Below, one piece after another: positions 52,237-60,396 of a DNA stretch of 64,000 nucleotides. A program made the position numbers and the translations under genes. Every line of letters begins with the position of its first letter. Within the stretch, counting starts at the first letter, position 1. The notes beneath the pieces are model-generated. The model had not been told where the DNA came from and did not search any database. It was given only the letters and a program-made list of their open reading frames with translations. Source of the stretch: Micromonospora sp. NBC_01740 (GTDB taxonomy: Bacteria; Actinomycetota; Actinomycetes; Mycobacteriales; Micromonosporaceae); the NCBI RefSeq assembly GCF_035920365.1, contig NZ_CP109150.1, forward strand, positions 6,448,001 to 6,512,000, in the 5' to 3' direction.

Positions 52237-52986
52237 TCAGGCGGTCCGCCGGAGGCGCCCGGCGTACCTCGACTCGAGGGCGTGGTTGTGCTCGTCCCCG
52301 CCGGGGACGTTGGCGGAGAGGTAGATAGGGGGTACCTCCCCGGCCTGGTGGAACCGTCGTACGACCTCGGCGGTCAGCAGCTGCGCCAGCAGCGCCGCGG
52401 TGACCGAGGAGACCGCACAGACCGCGCCGCCGCCCTCGAGCGGCAGCAGTGCGTCGCCGTACGGCGCGCCGTTGTCCAGCACGACGTCGGCGAGGTCGGC
52501 GAGGCGCCGGCCGGACGGGTGCCGCGGGGCGACCCGTGCGGTGTGCGCGACCGAGGTGACCGCGATCAGCGGGTGGCCGCGTCCGGTGACCAGCGTCGCC
52601 AGCTCGACCACCGAGCCGTTGATGCCGGACTGCGACGCCACCACGAACACGTCCCGCGGCTGCGGGGCCGCCAGCGCGTAGAGCTGGTGGGCGATGGCGG
52701 GGTCGCGCTCCAGCTTCGGGTCGGCGAGCACGTCCCGCGGCGCGTCGCCGTGCAGCACCAGGTCGTGCAGGGAGAGCCGGTTGGTGGGCACCAGGCCGCC
52801 GGCCCGGGCGACCAGCTCCGCGGCGAACGCCTCGGAGTGGCCGGCGCCGAACGCCTGGAGCACCCCGCCGGAGCGCAGGCTGGTGGCGATCAGGTCGGCG
52901 GCGGCGCCGATCGCGTCGGCGCTGGCGTCGACGAGCCGGTCGAGCACCGGGCGGACGGCGTCGGCGTATCCCTGGGCGCTGATCAT
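52237..52986 (-). CDS. SIS domain sugar-phosphate isomerase-like protein
   Basis: A 249-residue single SIS-domain protein. The sugar-phosphate loop VLQAFGAGHSEAFAAELVARAGG is at about 42-64 and VVASQSGINGSVVELA, the second phosphate-binding Ser loop, at about 120-135. It probably isomerises or modifies an amino-sugar phosphate produced from the imported sugar, but the reaction is not established; MurNAc-6-phosphate etherases are related. The ATG at 52986 overlaps the TGA of the RpiR gene (ATGA). Confidence 0.88.
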   Translation of the reverse strand: MISAQGYADAVRPVLDRLVDASADAIGAAADLIATSLRSGGVLQAFGAGHSEAFAAELVARAGGLVPTNRLSLHDLVLHGDAPRDVLADPKLERDPAIAHQLYALAAPQPRDVFVVASQSGINGSVVELATLVTGRGHPLIAVTSVAHTARVAPRHPSGRRLADLADVVLDNGAPYGDALLPLEGGGAVCAVSSVTAALLAQLLTAEVVRRFHQAGEVPPIYLSANVPGGDEHNHALESRYAGRLRRTA

Positions 52987-53945
52987 GCGGTGGCCCCCTT
53001 CGCGGCCTTGTGCCCGTCGACGGCCTGGGCGGTACGCCGGAAGGCCGCGTGGGCGCGGTCGTGGGTGCGCTGGGCGACGGCGATGTAGAGCAGGTCGAGC
53101 ACGACCAGCTGCGGGTGCCGGGCGGAGAGCGCGTCGGGGCGGAAGGTGGTGGCCTGGCTCGCGGTGAGCAGCACGATGTCGGCCAGCTCGGCCAGCGGCG
53201 AGCGCGGGAACCCGGTCAGCGCCACGGTGGTCGCGCCCCGGCTGCCCGCCTCGGCGAGCATCTCGATGGTCTCCCGGGTCTGGCCGGTGTGCGAGATGCC
53301 GAGTGCCACGTCGCCCTGGCGCAGCAGGGCCGCGCTGGCGAGGCCCTCGTGCACGTCGTTCCAGGCCCAGGCCGCCACCCCGATGCGGTGCAGGCTGAAC
53401 TGCATCTCCTCGCCGACCAGGGCGCTGCCGCTGGCCCCGAAGATGTTCACCCTCGACGCCCCGGCGATGGCGACGGCGGCCCGTTCCACCTCGGCGAGGT
53501 CGAGCAGCGCGGCGGTGTCGTGCATGGCGCGGGTGTCGGCGGCCATGATCTGGTCGAGCACCCGGGAGAGGGGGTCGCTGGGCTGGATCTCGCGGCCGAT
53601 GTCGACGGTCCAGCCCGCCGAGCGGGCCCGGCCGGTCTCCGCGGCGATGCCGAGTCGCAGGTCGGCGTAGCCGTCGAAGCCCATCGCCCGGCAGAACCGG
53701 GTGATCGTCGCCGGGGAGGTGCCGCTTCGCTCGGCCAACTCCACGATCGTCGCCCGGGCGGCGGCCTCCGGGTCGCTGAGCACGTGCTCGGCGACGCGGC
53801 GCAGTGCCCCCGTCAGCTCGCCCGCGCCGGCCCGGACCCGCGCCAGCACGCCGTCGGAGCCGACCCCGAGCGCACCCCGCCGGTCGACCGCGCCGGCGTC
53901 GACCACCGCGGTCCCCGCGGAGGTGTCCACCTCGTGATCAACCAT
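52983..53945 (-). CDS. MurR/RpiR family transcriptional regulator
   Basis: A 320-residue regulator: an N-terminal RpiR helix-turn-helix (about 48-120, ATIVELAERSGTSPATITRFCRAMGFDGYADLRLGIA) and a C-terminal SIS sensing domain (about 150-290) with VNIFGASGSALVGEEMQF and DVALGISHTGQTRETIEM. It should sense a sugar phosphate and control the operon it heads (SIS, binding protein and two permeases) and perhaps the divergent kinase gene. The ATG at 53945 has AAAGGTG upstream. A purine-rich, AT-rich region precedes it. Confidence 0.93.
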   Translation of the reverse strand: MVDHEVDTSAGTAVVDAGAVDRRGALGVGSDGVLARVRAGAGELTGALRRVAEHVLSDPEAAARATIVELAERSGTSPATITRFCRAMGFDGYADLRLGIAAETGRARSAGWTVDIGREIQPSDPLSRVLDQIMAADTRAMHDTAALLDLAEVERAAVAIAGASRVNIFGASGSALVGEEMQFSLHRIGVAAWAWNDVHEGLASAALLRQGDVALGISHTGQTRETIEMLAEAGSRGATTVALTGFPRSPLAELADIVLLTASQATTFRPDALSARHPQLVVLDLLYIAVAQRTHDRAHAAFRRTAQAVDGHKAAKGATA

Positions 53946-54135
53946 GGGGCACCTTTCGGAAAAGAGTGTTAACTGTTAGTGGTAAAAGTTCTTACTAAAG
54001 GCCCCTCCGTGTCAAGGCTGCGGGCGAAGTTTTCAAACTGTTACCTGGCGCACGGCTCCCGAGCCTGTCCGCCCCTTGCCCACCGCCGCCGGGCCGACCA
54101 GCATGAACGCGGCGTCGATCGAGAGGTGGGTGCGG
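53946..54135. promoter_or_regulatory. Divergent control region of the RpiR operon and kinase gene
   Basis: An AT-rich island in very GC-rich DNA. It holds GTTAAC (53968-53973), the stretch TTAGTGGTAAAAGTTCTTAC ending at about 53995 and followed by TAA, with imperfect TTAGT/ACTAA symmetry, and the palindrome AGTTTTCAAACT (54028-54039). One or more of these are likely RpiR operators. No dre-type DasR site was recognised. Confidence 0.45.
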
Positions 54136-55122
54136 ATGTCCGACAGCGTCGTGGTCGGCCTCGACGTCGGGGGTACGTCCACCCGGGCGACCGCCCTGAC
54201 CCTCGACGGGCGGCGGCTGGGCAGTGGCCGGGCGGGCGGCGGAAACCCCACCAGCCACGGTGCCGAACGGGCTGCGGGCGAACTCCTGGCCGCCCTGCGG
54301 GAGGCGCTCGCCGGCGTCGATCCCGCCCGGGTGCGTGGCGGCACGATCGGGCTGGCCGGGGCGGGCCGGTTGCTCGCCGATCCGGCGGGCCGCGACGCCT
54401 TCGACCGGGCCTGGCGCGACGCCGGCCTACGCTGCCCGTACGCGGTGCACGGCGACGCGCTGGTCGCGTACGCCTCGGGCACCGCCAGCCCGGACGGCAC
54501 GGTGCTGATCGCCGGCACCGGGGCGATCGCCGCCGGGGTCCGGGAGCTGCGGCTGGACCGGGTCGCCGACGGTCACGGCTGGCTGCTCGGCGACGCGGGT
54601 TCGGGCTTCTGGCTGGGCCGGGAGGCGGTCCGCCGGCTGCTGGCCGACCTCGACCGGGGGCACGCACCCGGCCGGCTGGCGACCGGGGTGCTCACCGAAC
54701 TGCTCGGCTCCGCCGAGGTGGCGGCCCGCCCCCGGGACACCGTCGACGCCCTGGTCCAGACGGTGACCCGGCGACCCCCCGTGGAACTGGCCCGGCTCGC
54801 GCCCCTCGTGGTCGCCGCCGCCGTCGACGACGAGCCGGTCGCTTGTGGGCTCCTCGACGAGGCCGCCGCGCACCTGGCGGAGAGCGCGGCGCGGATCCGC
54901 CCGGCCGGCGACGCCGCCCCGATCGTGCTCGGCGGCGGCCTGCTGACCGGCGACACCCCGCTCGCCTCGGCGGTCCGGGCCGAGGTCGCCCGGCGGTGGC
55001 CGGACGCGCCGCTGCACAGCGCCGGCGACGGCGCCGCCGCCGCGGCCTGGCTCGCCGCCCTGGACCTGCCCGAGGTGACGGATCCGCAGGCCCTGCACGC
55101 CCTGCTGGTCCCGCCGGTCTGA
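54136..55122 (+). CDS. BadF/BadG/BcrA/BcrD ATPase family, N-acetylglucosamine kinase-like
   Basis: A 328-residue ASKHA-fold kinase. Phosphate 1 motif GLDVGGTSTRATAL (8-21), the GTVLIAGTGAIAAGV adenosine/phosphate 2 segment (about 120-134), and HGWLLGDAGSGFWLGREAVRR (about 147-167), characteristic of GlcNAc kinases in this family, are all present. It probably phosphorylates GlcNAc or a related amino sugar brought in by the neighbouring importers. The ATG at 54136 has AGAGGTGGG upstream; an ATG 20 codons earlier would add a non-conserved extension. It is divergent from the RpiR operon. Confidence 0.88.
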   Translation: MSDSVVVGLDVGGTSTRATALTLDGRRLGSGRAGGGNPTSHGAERAAGELLAALREALAGVDPARVRGGTIGLAGAGRLLADPAGRDAFDRAWRDAGLRCPYAVHGDALVAYASGTASPDGTVLIAGTGAIAAGVRELRLDRVADGHGWLLGDAGSGFWLGREAVRRLLADLDRGHAPGRLATGVLTELLGSAEVAARPRDTVDALVQTVTRRPPVELARLAPLVVAAAVDDEPVACGLLDEAAAHLAESAARIRPAGDAAPIVLGGGLLTGDTPLASAVRAEVARRWPDAPLHSAGDGAAAAAWLAALDLPEVTDPQALHALLVPPV

Positions 55123-55448
55123 CGCTGCGCGGGGCGGGCGAGTGGCCGCCCACGGCGCTCGTGTCGCCGCCCCCGCCGTCGGCCCGCGCTCCCGCCGCAG
55201 CGGCGAGGGGTGCCTCACACGGCGCTTTGGAGCTGAATCGTCTACGTCATCACGCGGTCGGCACCGGCGCCGCGTGACATCCCCCCGCGCTCATCGCAGC
55301 GGACCGGACGACGCGCCACCGCGCCACCGTCGCGCGAATCGTCTACGACATCAGCTCGACAGCGCGCGGACCGCAACCGGCCGGGCCGTTTCCGCACGCG
55401 CCGCGTCGCGCTGCGGAGCTGATCAAAACCGGTCCAGTCCGAATGGGC
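55123..55448. repeat. Intergenic element with repeated AATCGTCTACG and GAGCTGA/TCAGCTC ends
   Basis: Between convergent genes. GAATCGTCTACGTCATCA (55235-55252) recurs with one change at 55336-55353; the pair is bounded by GAGCTGA (55230-55236) and TCAGCTC (55351-55357), giving a 128-nt unit with short inverted ends. An internal hairpin TCACGCGG/CCGCGTGA may serve as terminator. No gene is visible. Confidence 0.55.
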
Positions 55449-56354
55449 TCACTTGAGCTGGCCGGCGGTCAGGCCGGACTGGACCTGGCGCTGGAAGAGG
55501 ATGTAGACCAGCAGTACCGGGACCACCGCGATGGTGAGGCCGGCGAAGAGCTGCGCGTAGTCGCCGGCGTAGCCCTGGTTGACCGAGAGCGCGGCGAGCC
55601 CCTGGGCGAGCACCCACTTGGACTCGTCGCCCTGCATGAGCACCTGGGGCAGCAGGAACTGGTTCCAGTGGCTGAGGAAGTTGAAGATCGCGACGCTGAT
55701 CAGTCCCGGACGCGCCATCGGCAGCATCACCTGGAAGAAGAGCCGGAAGTGACCGCAGCCGTCGACCAGTGCCGCCTCCGCGACGGCCGTGGGCAGGGTA
55801 CGGAAGAAGGCGGTCAGGAAGAACACCGTGAACGGCAGCGAGTACGCGGCGTAGACCAGGATCAGCCCGGTCCAGGTGCCGAACAGGCCGGCGTTGCGCA
55901 CCACGAAGAACAGCGGCACCAGGGCGAGGAAGACCGGGAACATCAGCCCACCGACGAACAGGTAGTAGACGACCTGCTTGCCCCGGAACTCGTAGCGCGC
56001 GAAGACGTACGCGGCGGTGGCGCCCATCAGCATGGTCAGGGTGACCGAGCCCGCGACCACCACCAGGCTGTTCAGGAAGTACTGGCCGATGTGCGCCCCG
56101 CTCCACGCGCGCGACCAGTTGTCGAAGCGCAACGCGCCGGGCAGCGACCACGGGTCGGCCAGGATCTCCGCGTTGCTCTTGAACGAGCTGATGAACATCC
56201 AGAGCAGCGGCAGTACGGTCAGCGCACCCCAGAACAGCAGGAAGCCGTGCGACAGCACGTTGGCGACACCGAGTTCGCGGCGTACCGGGCGGTCGGCGGG
56301 GCCGGGAGGCTCGTCGGGCAGCGCCACGGACGCGGGCTTGTCCAGAGTCGTCAC
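55449..56354 (-). CDS. NgcG-like sugar ABC importer permease (importer 2)
   Basis: A 301-residue MalG-type permease with six hydrophobic segments and EAA loop VAEAALVDGCGHFRLFFQVMLPMARPG. Strongly similar to the permease at 48920. The GTG at 56354 overlaps the TGA of the partner permease gene (GTGA). Last gene of the second importer operon; again no ATPase gene follows, so the importer depends on a shared ATPase encoded elsewhere. Confidence 0.9.
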   Translation of the reverse strand: MTTLDKPASVALPDEPPGPADRPVRRELGVANVLSHGFLLFWGALTVLPLLWMFISSFKSNAEILADPWSLPGALRFDNWSRAWSGAHIGQYFLNSLVVVAGSVTLTMLMGATAAYVFARYEFRGKQVVYYLFVGGLMFPVFLALVPLFFVVRNAGLFGTWTGLILVYAAYSLPFTVFFLTAFFRTLPTAVAEAALVDGCGHFRLFFQVMLPMARPGLISVAIFNFLSHWNQFLLPQVLMQGDESKWVLAQGLAALSVNQGYAGDYAQLFAGLTIAVVPVLLVYILFQRQVQSGLTAGQLK

Positions 56355-57259
56355 GAGTACTCGATCCTGTCTCGCTTGCTGGCCCGCAGCGCCAGCACCG
56401 CCACCGTGAGGGTCAGGAAGAACATCACCACGCCGATCGCCGAGGCGTAGCCGAACTTGGTCTCGCTGCCGAACGCCGTGTCGTACATGCGTACGCCGAT
56501 GACGTCGGTGGAGAAGTTGGGACCGCCGTTGGTCATCAACTGCACCAGGATGAACCCGTCCAGGGCGAAGATGGCCAGGTAGACCCAGGCGACCTGGACG
56601 GTGTCCCAGAGCAGCGGGATGGTCACCTTCCACAGCGTGGTCAGCCGGGAGGCGCCGTCGAGCATGACCGCCTCGTAGATCTCCTTGGGGATGGCCGACA
56701 TGGCTGCGCCGAAGAGCACCACGTAGAAGCCGACGTTGCTCCAGATCATCACGGCGAGCACGCACCAGAAGGCGGTCCGCGGATCCCCCAGCCAGGTGGG
56801 CGCGCCCAGACCGACGCTGTTCAGGGCGCTGGTGAGCAGACCCTTGTTCGGGTGGTAGACCTCTTTCCACAGCAGCGCGATGATCACGACGGAGAGCACC
56901 TGGGGGAAGAAGTAGACCGTGCGGTAGAACGACGAGCCGCGCACCCCGCTGACCCCCGCCCGGCCCTTGCGCCCGCCCATGTTGAGCATGGCGGCGAAGA
57001 AGAGGCCGAGCACGATCGTCAGCACCGGAACCAGCGCCAGCAGGATCGCGTTGTTCTTCAACGCGTTCCAGACGTAGTCGTCGTTCCAGAGCGTCTTGAA
57101 GTTCGCCAGCCCGACCGAGTTGGCGTCGGCCGAGTAGCCGAGCCAGTCGGTGGTGGAGATCTGGAACGCCTGCAGGTACGGCGACACGACGAAGATGACG
57201 TAGAGCAGCACCGGCGGCACCAGGAAGGTGACGATCAGCGGGTACTTGCCATGTCTCAC
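56351..57259 (-). CDS. NgcF-like sugar ABC importer permease (importer 2)
   Basis: A 302-residue MalF-type permease, same length as its paralog at 49849 and beginning MRHGKYPLIVTFL. Six hydrophobic segments; EAA loop IYEAVMLDGASRLTTLWKVTIPLLWDT. The 71-nt gap after the binding protein gene contains an imperfect GGGGCGGTCCGCCCCGCCCC structure, which may stabilise the upstream message. The ATG at 57259 follows AGAGGTAGG. Confidence 0.9.
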   Translation of the reverse strand: MRHGKYPLIVTFLVPPVLLYVIFVVSPYLQAFQISTTDWLGYSADANSVGLANFKTLWNDDYVWNALKNNAILLALVPVLTIVLGLFFAAMLNMGGRKGRAGVSGVRGSSFYRTVYFFPQVLSVVIIALLWKEVYHPNKGLLTSALNSVGLGAPTWLGDPRTAFWCVLAVMIWSNVGFYVVLFGAAMSAIPKEIYEAVMLDGASRLTTLWKVTIPLLWDTVQVAWVYLAIFALDGFILVQLMTNGGPNFSTDVIGVRMYDTAFGSETKFGYASAIGVVMFFLTLTVAVLALRASKRDRIEYS

Positions 57260-57330
57260 GATGAGGTCCTACCTCTTCAGCGGCGGCCCGGTGGGACGGG
57301 GCGGTCCGCCCCGCCCCACCGGCCGGGGTG

Positions 57331-58749
57331 TCAGGCGGCCCGCTTGTACTTCTTGATCGAGCTGTCCTGGGCGATCGAGTCCGCGCCCTTCTGGCACTGG
57401 TCGAGGAACTCCGCCGGGCCGATCCGCCCGCTGAAGAACTCGCCGCACGCGGCGTCGATGAGGTTGCGCTCCAGCTTGCGGTAGTAGTTGTTGTAGACCC
57501 AGTTGAAGCCGTTGCTGCCGGAGGCCTCCAGCGCCTTGACGACCGTGTTCAGCCCGAACGGCAGCTCGACGCCCTCGCTGGCACCGGCCACCACGGTCAG
57601 GCTGGAGACCTTCTTGGTGAAGTCCTGCGCGCCCTTCTTGGAGAGCATGACCCGGAAGAACTCCAGGCCGCCGGCGACGTTCTTGGCCTTCGCCGGGACC
57701 ATGAACGGCTCCCCGGCGGTGCCCCGGACGGCCTCGAACGGCAGCTTGTCGCCGCTGCCCAGGCTCGGGGTCGGCTGGATGGTCATGTTGAACCCGGCCG
57801 GCGTGACGTCCTTCTGCTCGCTCTCCAGCCAGGAACCGCAGGAGATGAAGGCCGCCTTGCCCTGGCACCACGCGGTCTGCGACTGCTTGTGGTCGAGGCC
57901 GGGCGAACCCTCGAGGATGAACTTGTCCTTGACGATCTGGTGCCAGGCGTCGGCTGCGGTCTTCATCGCGTCGGACTTCCAGGCGTTGGGCTCCAGGTTG
58001 TCGATCGCCGTGGCGACCGAGGGGCCGCCGAACTTGATGGCGGTCGAGATGACCGGCCAGCTCATGTAGCGCGGGTGCGCGCCCGCGTACGTCCAGGGGG
58101 CGATCCCCGCGGCCTTGATCTGCTTGCACAGCGCGATGTGCTCGTCCCAGGTCTTGGCGTACTCCCACTTGCGCTCGGTGAAGAGCTTGGTGGAGTGCCA
58201 GATGCCGTAGACGGTGTAGGTGTAGTTCATGACCAGGAACTTGCCGTCGTACGAGCCGACCTCGACGGCGCCCGGGAGCAGGGTGTCCTTGACCGTCTTG
58301 CCCGGGATGTCGAGGCTCGGGGCGGCCAGCAGCTCGCCCAGGTCGGCGATGGCGTTCTGCGACACCAGGCCGTTGAAGTCGATCTGGTTGGCGCCGGAGT
58401 TGTTGACCACGTCCGGCGGGGTGTTGTCGACGAAGCGCGGCTGGAGGGTCTTCGCGATCTCCTGCGTCGCCGAGTGGTTGATCTTCGCCTTCGGGTACTT
58501 CTCGGTGTACATGGCCTCGTGGGCCTTCGCGTACTCCTCGCCGAAGCCGCCGTTGAAGATCACCACCTCGAGGGGCGCGTCCTCCTTGACACCGAGCGGG
58601 TTCTGCTCGCTCTTGGTGCCCTTGTAGGTGCCGGCGTCGCCCTTGTCGTCGTCACCGCCGCCCGTGGCGCAGCCGGTCAGCAGGCCGGCGGCGGGGGTGG
58701 CCAGGAGGCCGGCGGCGGCGGTGCGCCGCAGGATGTCACGCCTGTTCAT
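57331..58749 (-). CDS. NgcE-like solute-binding lipoprotein (importer 2)
   Basis: A 472-residue extracellular sugar-binding lipoprotein with signal MNRRDILRRTAAAGLL and lipobox LLTGC (Cys at about 27). Conserved segments LEVVIFNGGFGEEYA, TPPDVVNNSGANQ and YGIWHSTKLFTERKW match the paralog at 50774 and the NgcE family. Divergence in the central part suggests a different oligosaccharide preference. The ATG at 58749 follows GAGGAG. It heads a three-gene operon with its own AT-rich promoter region. Confidence 0.9.
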   Translation of the reverse strand: MNRRDILRRTAAAGLLATPAAGLLTGCATGGGDDDKGDAGTYKGTKSEQNPLGVKEDAPLEVVIFNGGFGEEYAKAHEAMYTEKYPKAKINHSATQEIAKTLQPRFVDNTPPDVVNNSGANQIDFNGLVSQNAIADLGELLAAPSLDIPGKTVKDTLLPGAVEVGSYDGKFLVMNYTYTVYGIWHSTKLFTERKWEYAKTWDEHIALCKQIKAAGIAPWTYAGAHPRYMSWPVISTAIKFGGPSVATAIDNLEPNAWKSDAMKTAADAWHQIVKDKFILEGSPGLDHKQSQTAWCQGKAAFISCGSWLESEQKDVTPAGFNMTIQPTPSLGSGDKLPFEAVRGTAGEPFMVPAKAKNVAGGLEFFRVMLSKKGAQDFTKKVSSLTVVAGASEGVELPFGLNTVVKALEASGSNGFNWVYNNYYRKLERNLIDAACGEFFSGRIGPAEFLDQCQKGADSIAQDSSIKKYKRAA

Positions 58750-58826
58750 GGTCTCTCCTCGGATCGGTCCGGGCGGTCGCCGGATGGGGGATGGTGACCG
58801 CCGCACGAGGCGCAGGGGGAATTTGT

Positions 58827-58852
58827 CTTCAGTTCGCAATATGTTGCTGAAG
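58827..58852. promoter_or_regulatory. Inverted repeat in the importer 2 promoter region
   Basis: CTTCAG (58827-58832) and CTGAAG (58847-58852) with a 14-nt AT-rich spacer, flanked by GAATTT and AATTTC. The AT-rich island and position (78-103 nt upstream of the binding protein gene) suggest an operator, possibly for an RpiR- or LacI-type repressor. Confidence 0.4.
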
Positions 58853-58944
58853 AATTTCTACGGCAGGAGGGCGCGGACTTCAACCCCCGGGGACCGAACC
58901 GTTATCAGCAGCGGCCAGTCCACGCCTGACGTACCCTCGGGGCC

Positions 58945-60396
58945 ATGCGCCGCCTGCGGCAACTCGCCGCGCGCACCCCCGCTGGTCGGCAACGTTACGT
59001 CGACCTGCTCCGGGCGCTCGCGATCGGCATGGTCGTTCTCGGCCACTGGGCGGTCGCCACGATCGGCGAGGACGCCGCCGGCCGGCCGACGGGGCGCTCG
59101 GCGCTGCCCGACCTGCCGTGGGCGTACCCGCTCACCTGGGTCGCCCAGGTCATGCCGATCTTCTTCCTGGTCGGCGGGTACGCCAACGCCGCCTCGCTGG
59201 CCGCCCGCCGGGCCGCCGGCGTCGACGCCACCGCGTGGCTGCTGGACCGGGGCGCCCGGCTGCTGCGCCCGACGACCGCGCTGCTGCTGGTGATCGCCGG
59301 CGGCGCCGCGCTCGCGTCGCTCGGCGGCGCCGGGGCGACGCTGGTGCGTACCGTCGCCTGGTTCGCCACGATCCCGCTCTGGTTCCTCGCCGCCTACCTG
59401 ATCGTGGTGCCGCTGACCCCGGCGATGCTCGCCCTGCACCGGCGCTTCGGCCTGCTCGTGCCGGCGGCGCTGGCCGCGTTGGTCGTCGCCGGCGACGTGG
59501 GGCGGGCGCTGGGCCCGGCGGAGCTGGCGCTGCCGAACTACGTCCTCGGCTGGCTGGCCGTGCACCAGCTCGGCATCGCCTGGCGCGACGCCGACGCCGG
59601 GCGTCACGACGCCCACCCGGACGGGACGGGCGGGCACCCGCCACGCCCCGCGGCCGCGCGCGACCGGGCGGGGCCACGTCGGCTGCCGCTGTCGCGGCGC
59701 GCGGGCGCGGCGGCGCTGCTGGGCGGCCTGGCCGCAACGGTGCTACTGACCACCGTCGGACCGTACCCGGTGAGCATGCTCAACGTCCCGGGCGAGCGGC
59801 TGGACAACGCCGCCCCGCCCAGCCTGGCCCTGCTGACGCTGACCGCTGCCCAGTTCGGGCTGATCCTGCTGCTGCGCGACCCGGCGGAGCGCTGGCTGCG
59901 CCGCCCCCGCCCGTGGCAGGCGGTGATCGCGGTGAACGCCGTCGTGCTCACCGTCTTCCTCTGGCACCTCACCGCCGCGATCCTGCTGGTCGGCGCGCTG
60001 GACGCGGCCGGGAGGCTGCCGACCCCACCCGCGGGGTCGGCGGCCTGGCTGGCCTGGCGGGTGCCGTGGGTGCTGATGCTGACCGTGGTGCTGGCCGCCC
60101 TGGTCGCCGTCTTCGGCCCCGTCGAGGCCCGCACCGGCCGCGCCGGGCAGGGTCGGCCGGCCGGCGGCGGGGCCGCGTCGGGCCGCGCGCCGGCCGGCGG
60201 CGGGTGGCGGGCCACCGTGCGCAGCGCGCTCACCGCCGCCGGTTTCGCCGCCGTGGTGTACGCCCTGGTGGTCAACGCCCAGACGCCGAGGGCGGCGCCC
60301 GAGCCGCTGGGGCTGCCGGCGGCGGCGCTGGTGACGTACCTGGCCGGGGCCGGCACCCTGCGCCTGCTCAGGTCTGGGTGGGGAAGCCGAGGTTGA
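58945..60396 (+). CDS. Acyltransferase 3 family membrane protein
   Basis: A 483-residue integral membrane acyltransferase. The N-terminal RQRYVDLLRALAIGMVVLGHW (about 15-35) contains the conserved Arg and the His expected in the first helix; about ten hydrophobic segments follow, interrupted by a His/Arg/Pro-rich loop near 210-245 and a Gly/Ala-rich loop near 395-420. It would transfer acyl groups to a surface sugar or lipid. No ribosome-binding site; TACCCT lies 7 nt before the ATG, so the mRNA is probably leaderless. The 3' end overlaps the convergent dehydrogenase gene by 29 nt. Confidence 0.85.
   Translation: MRRLRQLAARTPAGRQRYVDLLRALAIGMVVLGHWAVATIGEDAAGRPTGRSALPDLPWAYPLTWVAQVMPIFFLVGGYANAASLAARRAAGVDATAWLLDRGARLLRPTTALLLVIAGGAALASLGGAGATLVRTVAWFATIPLWFLAAYLIVVPLTPAMLALHRRFGLLVPAALAALVVAGDVGRALGPAELALPNYVLGWLAVHQLGIAWRDADAGRHDAHPDGTGGHPPRPAAARDRAGPRRLPLSRRAGAAALLGGLAATVLLTTVGPYPVSMLNVPGERLDNAAPPSLALLTLTAAQFGLILLLRDPAERWLRRPRPWQAVIAVNAVVLTVFLWHLTAAILLVGALDAAGRLPTPPAGSAAWLAWRVPWVLMLTVVLAALVAVFGPVEARTGRAGQGRPAGGGAASGRAPAGGGWRATVRSALTAAGFAAVVYALVVNAQTPRAAPEPLGLPAAALVTYLAGAGTLRLLRSGWGSRG

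Noticed and set aside
53946..58900. DasR (dre) sites near the amino-sugar genes
   Set aside because: No sequence close to the dre consensus ACTGGTCTAGACCACT was found; the AT-rich palindromes are different.
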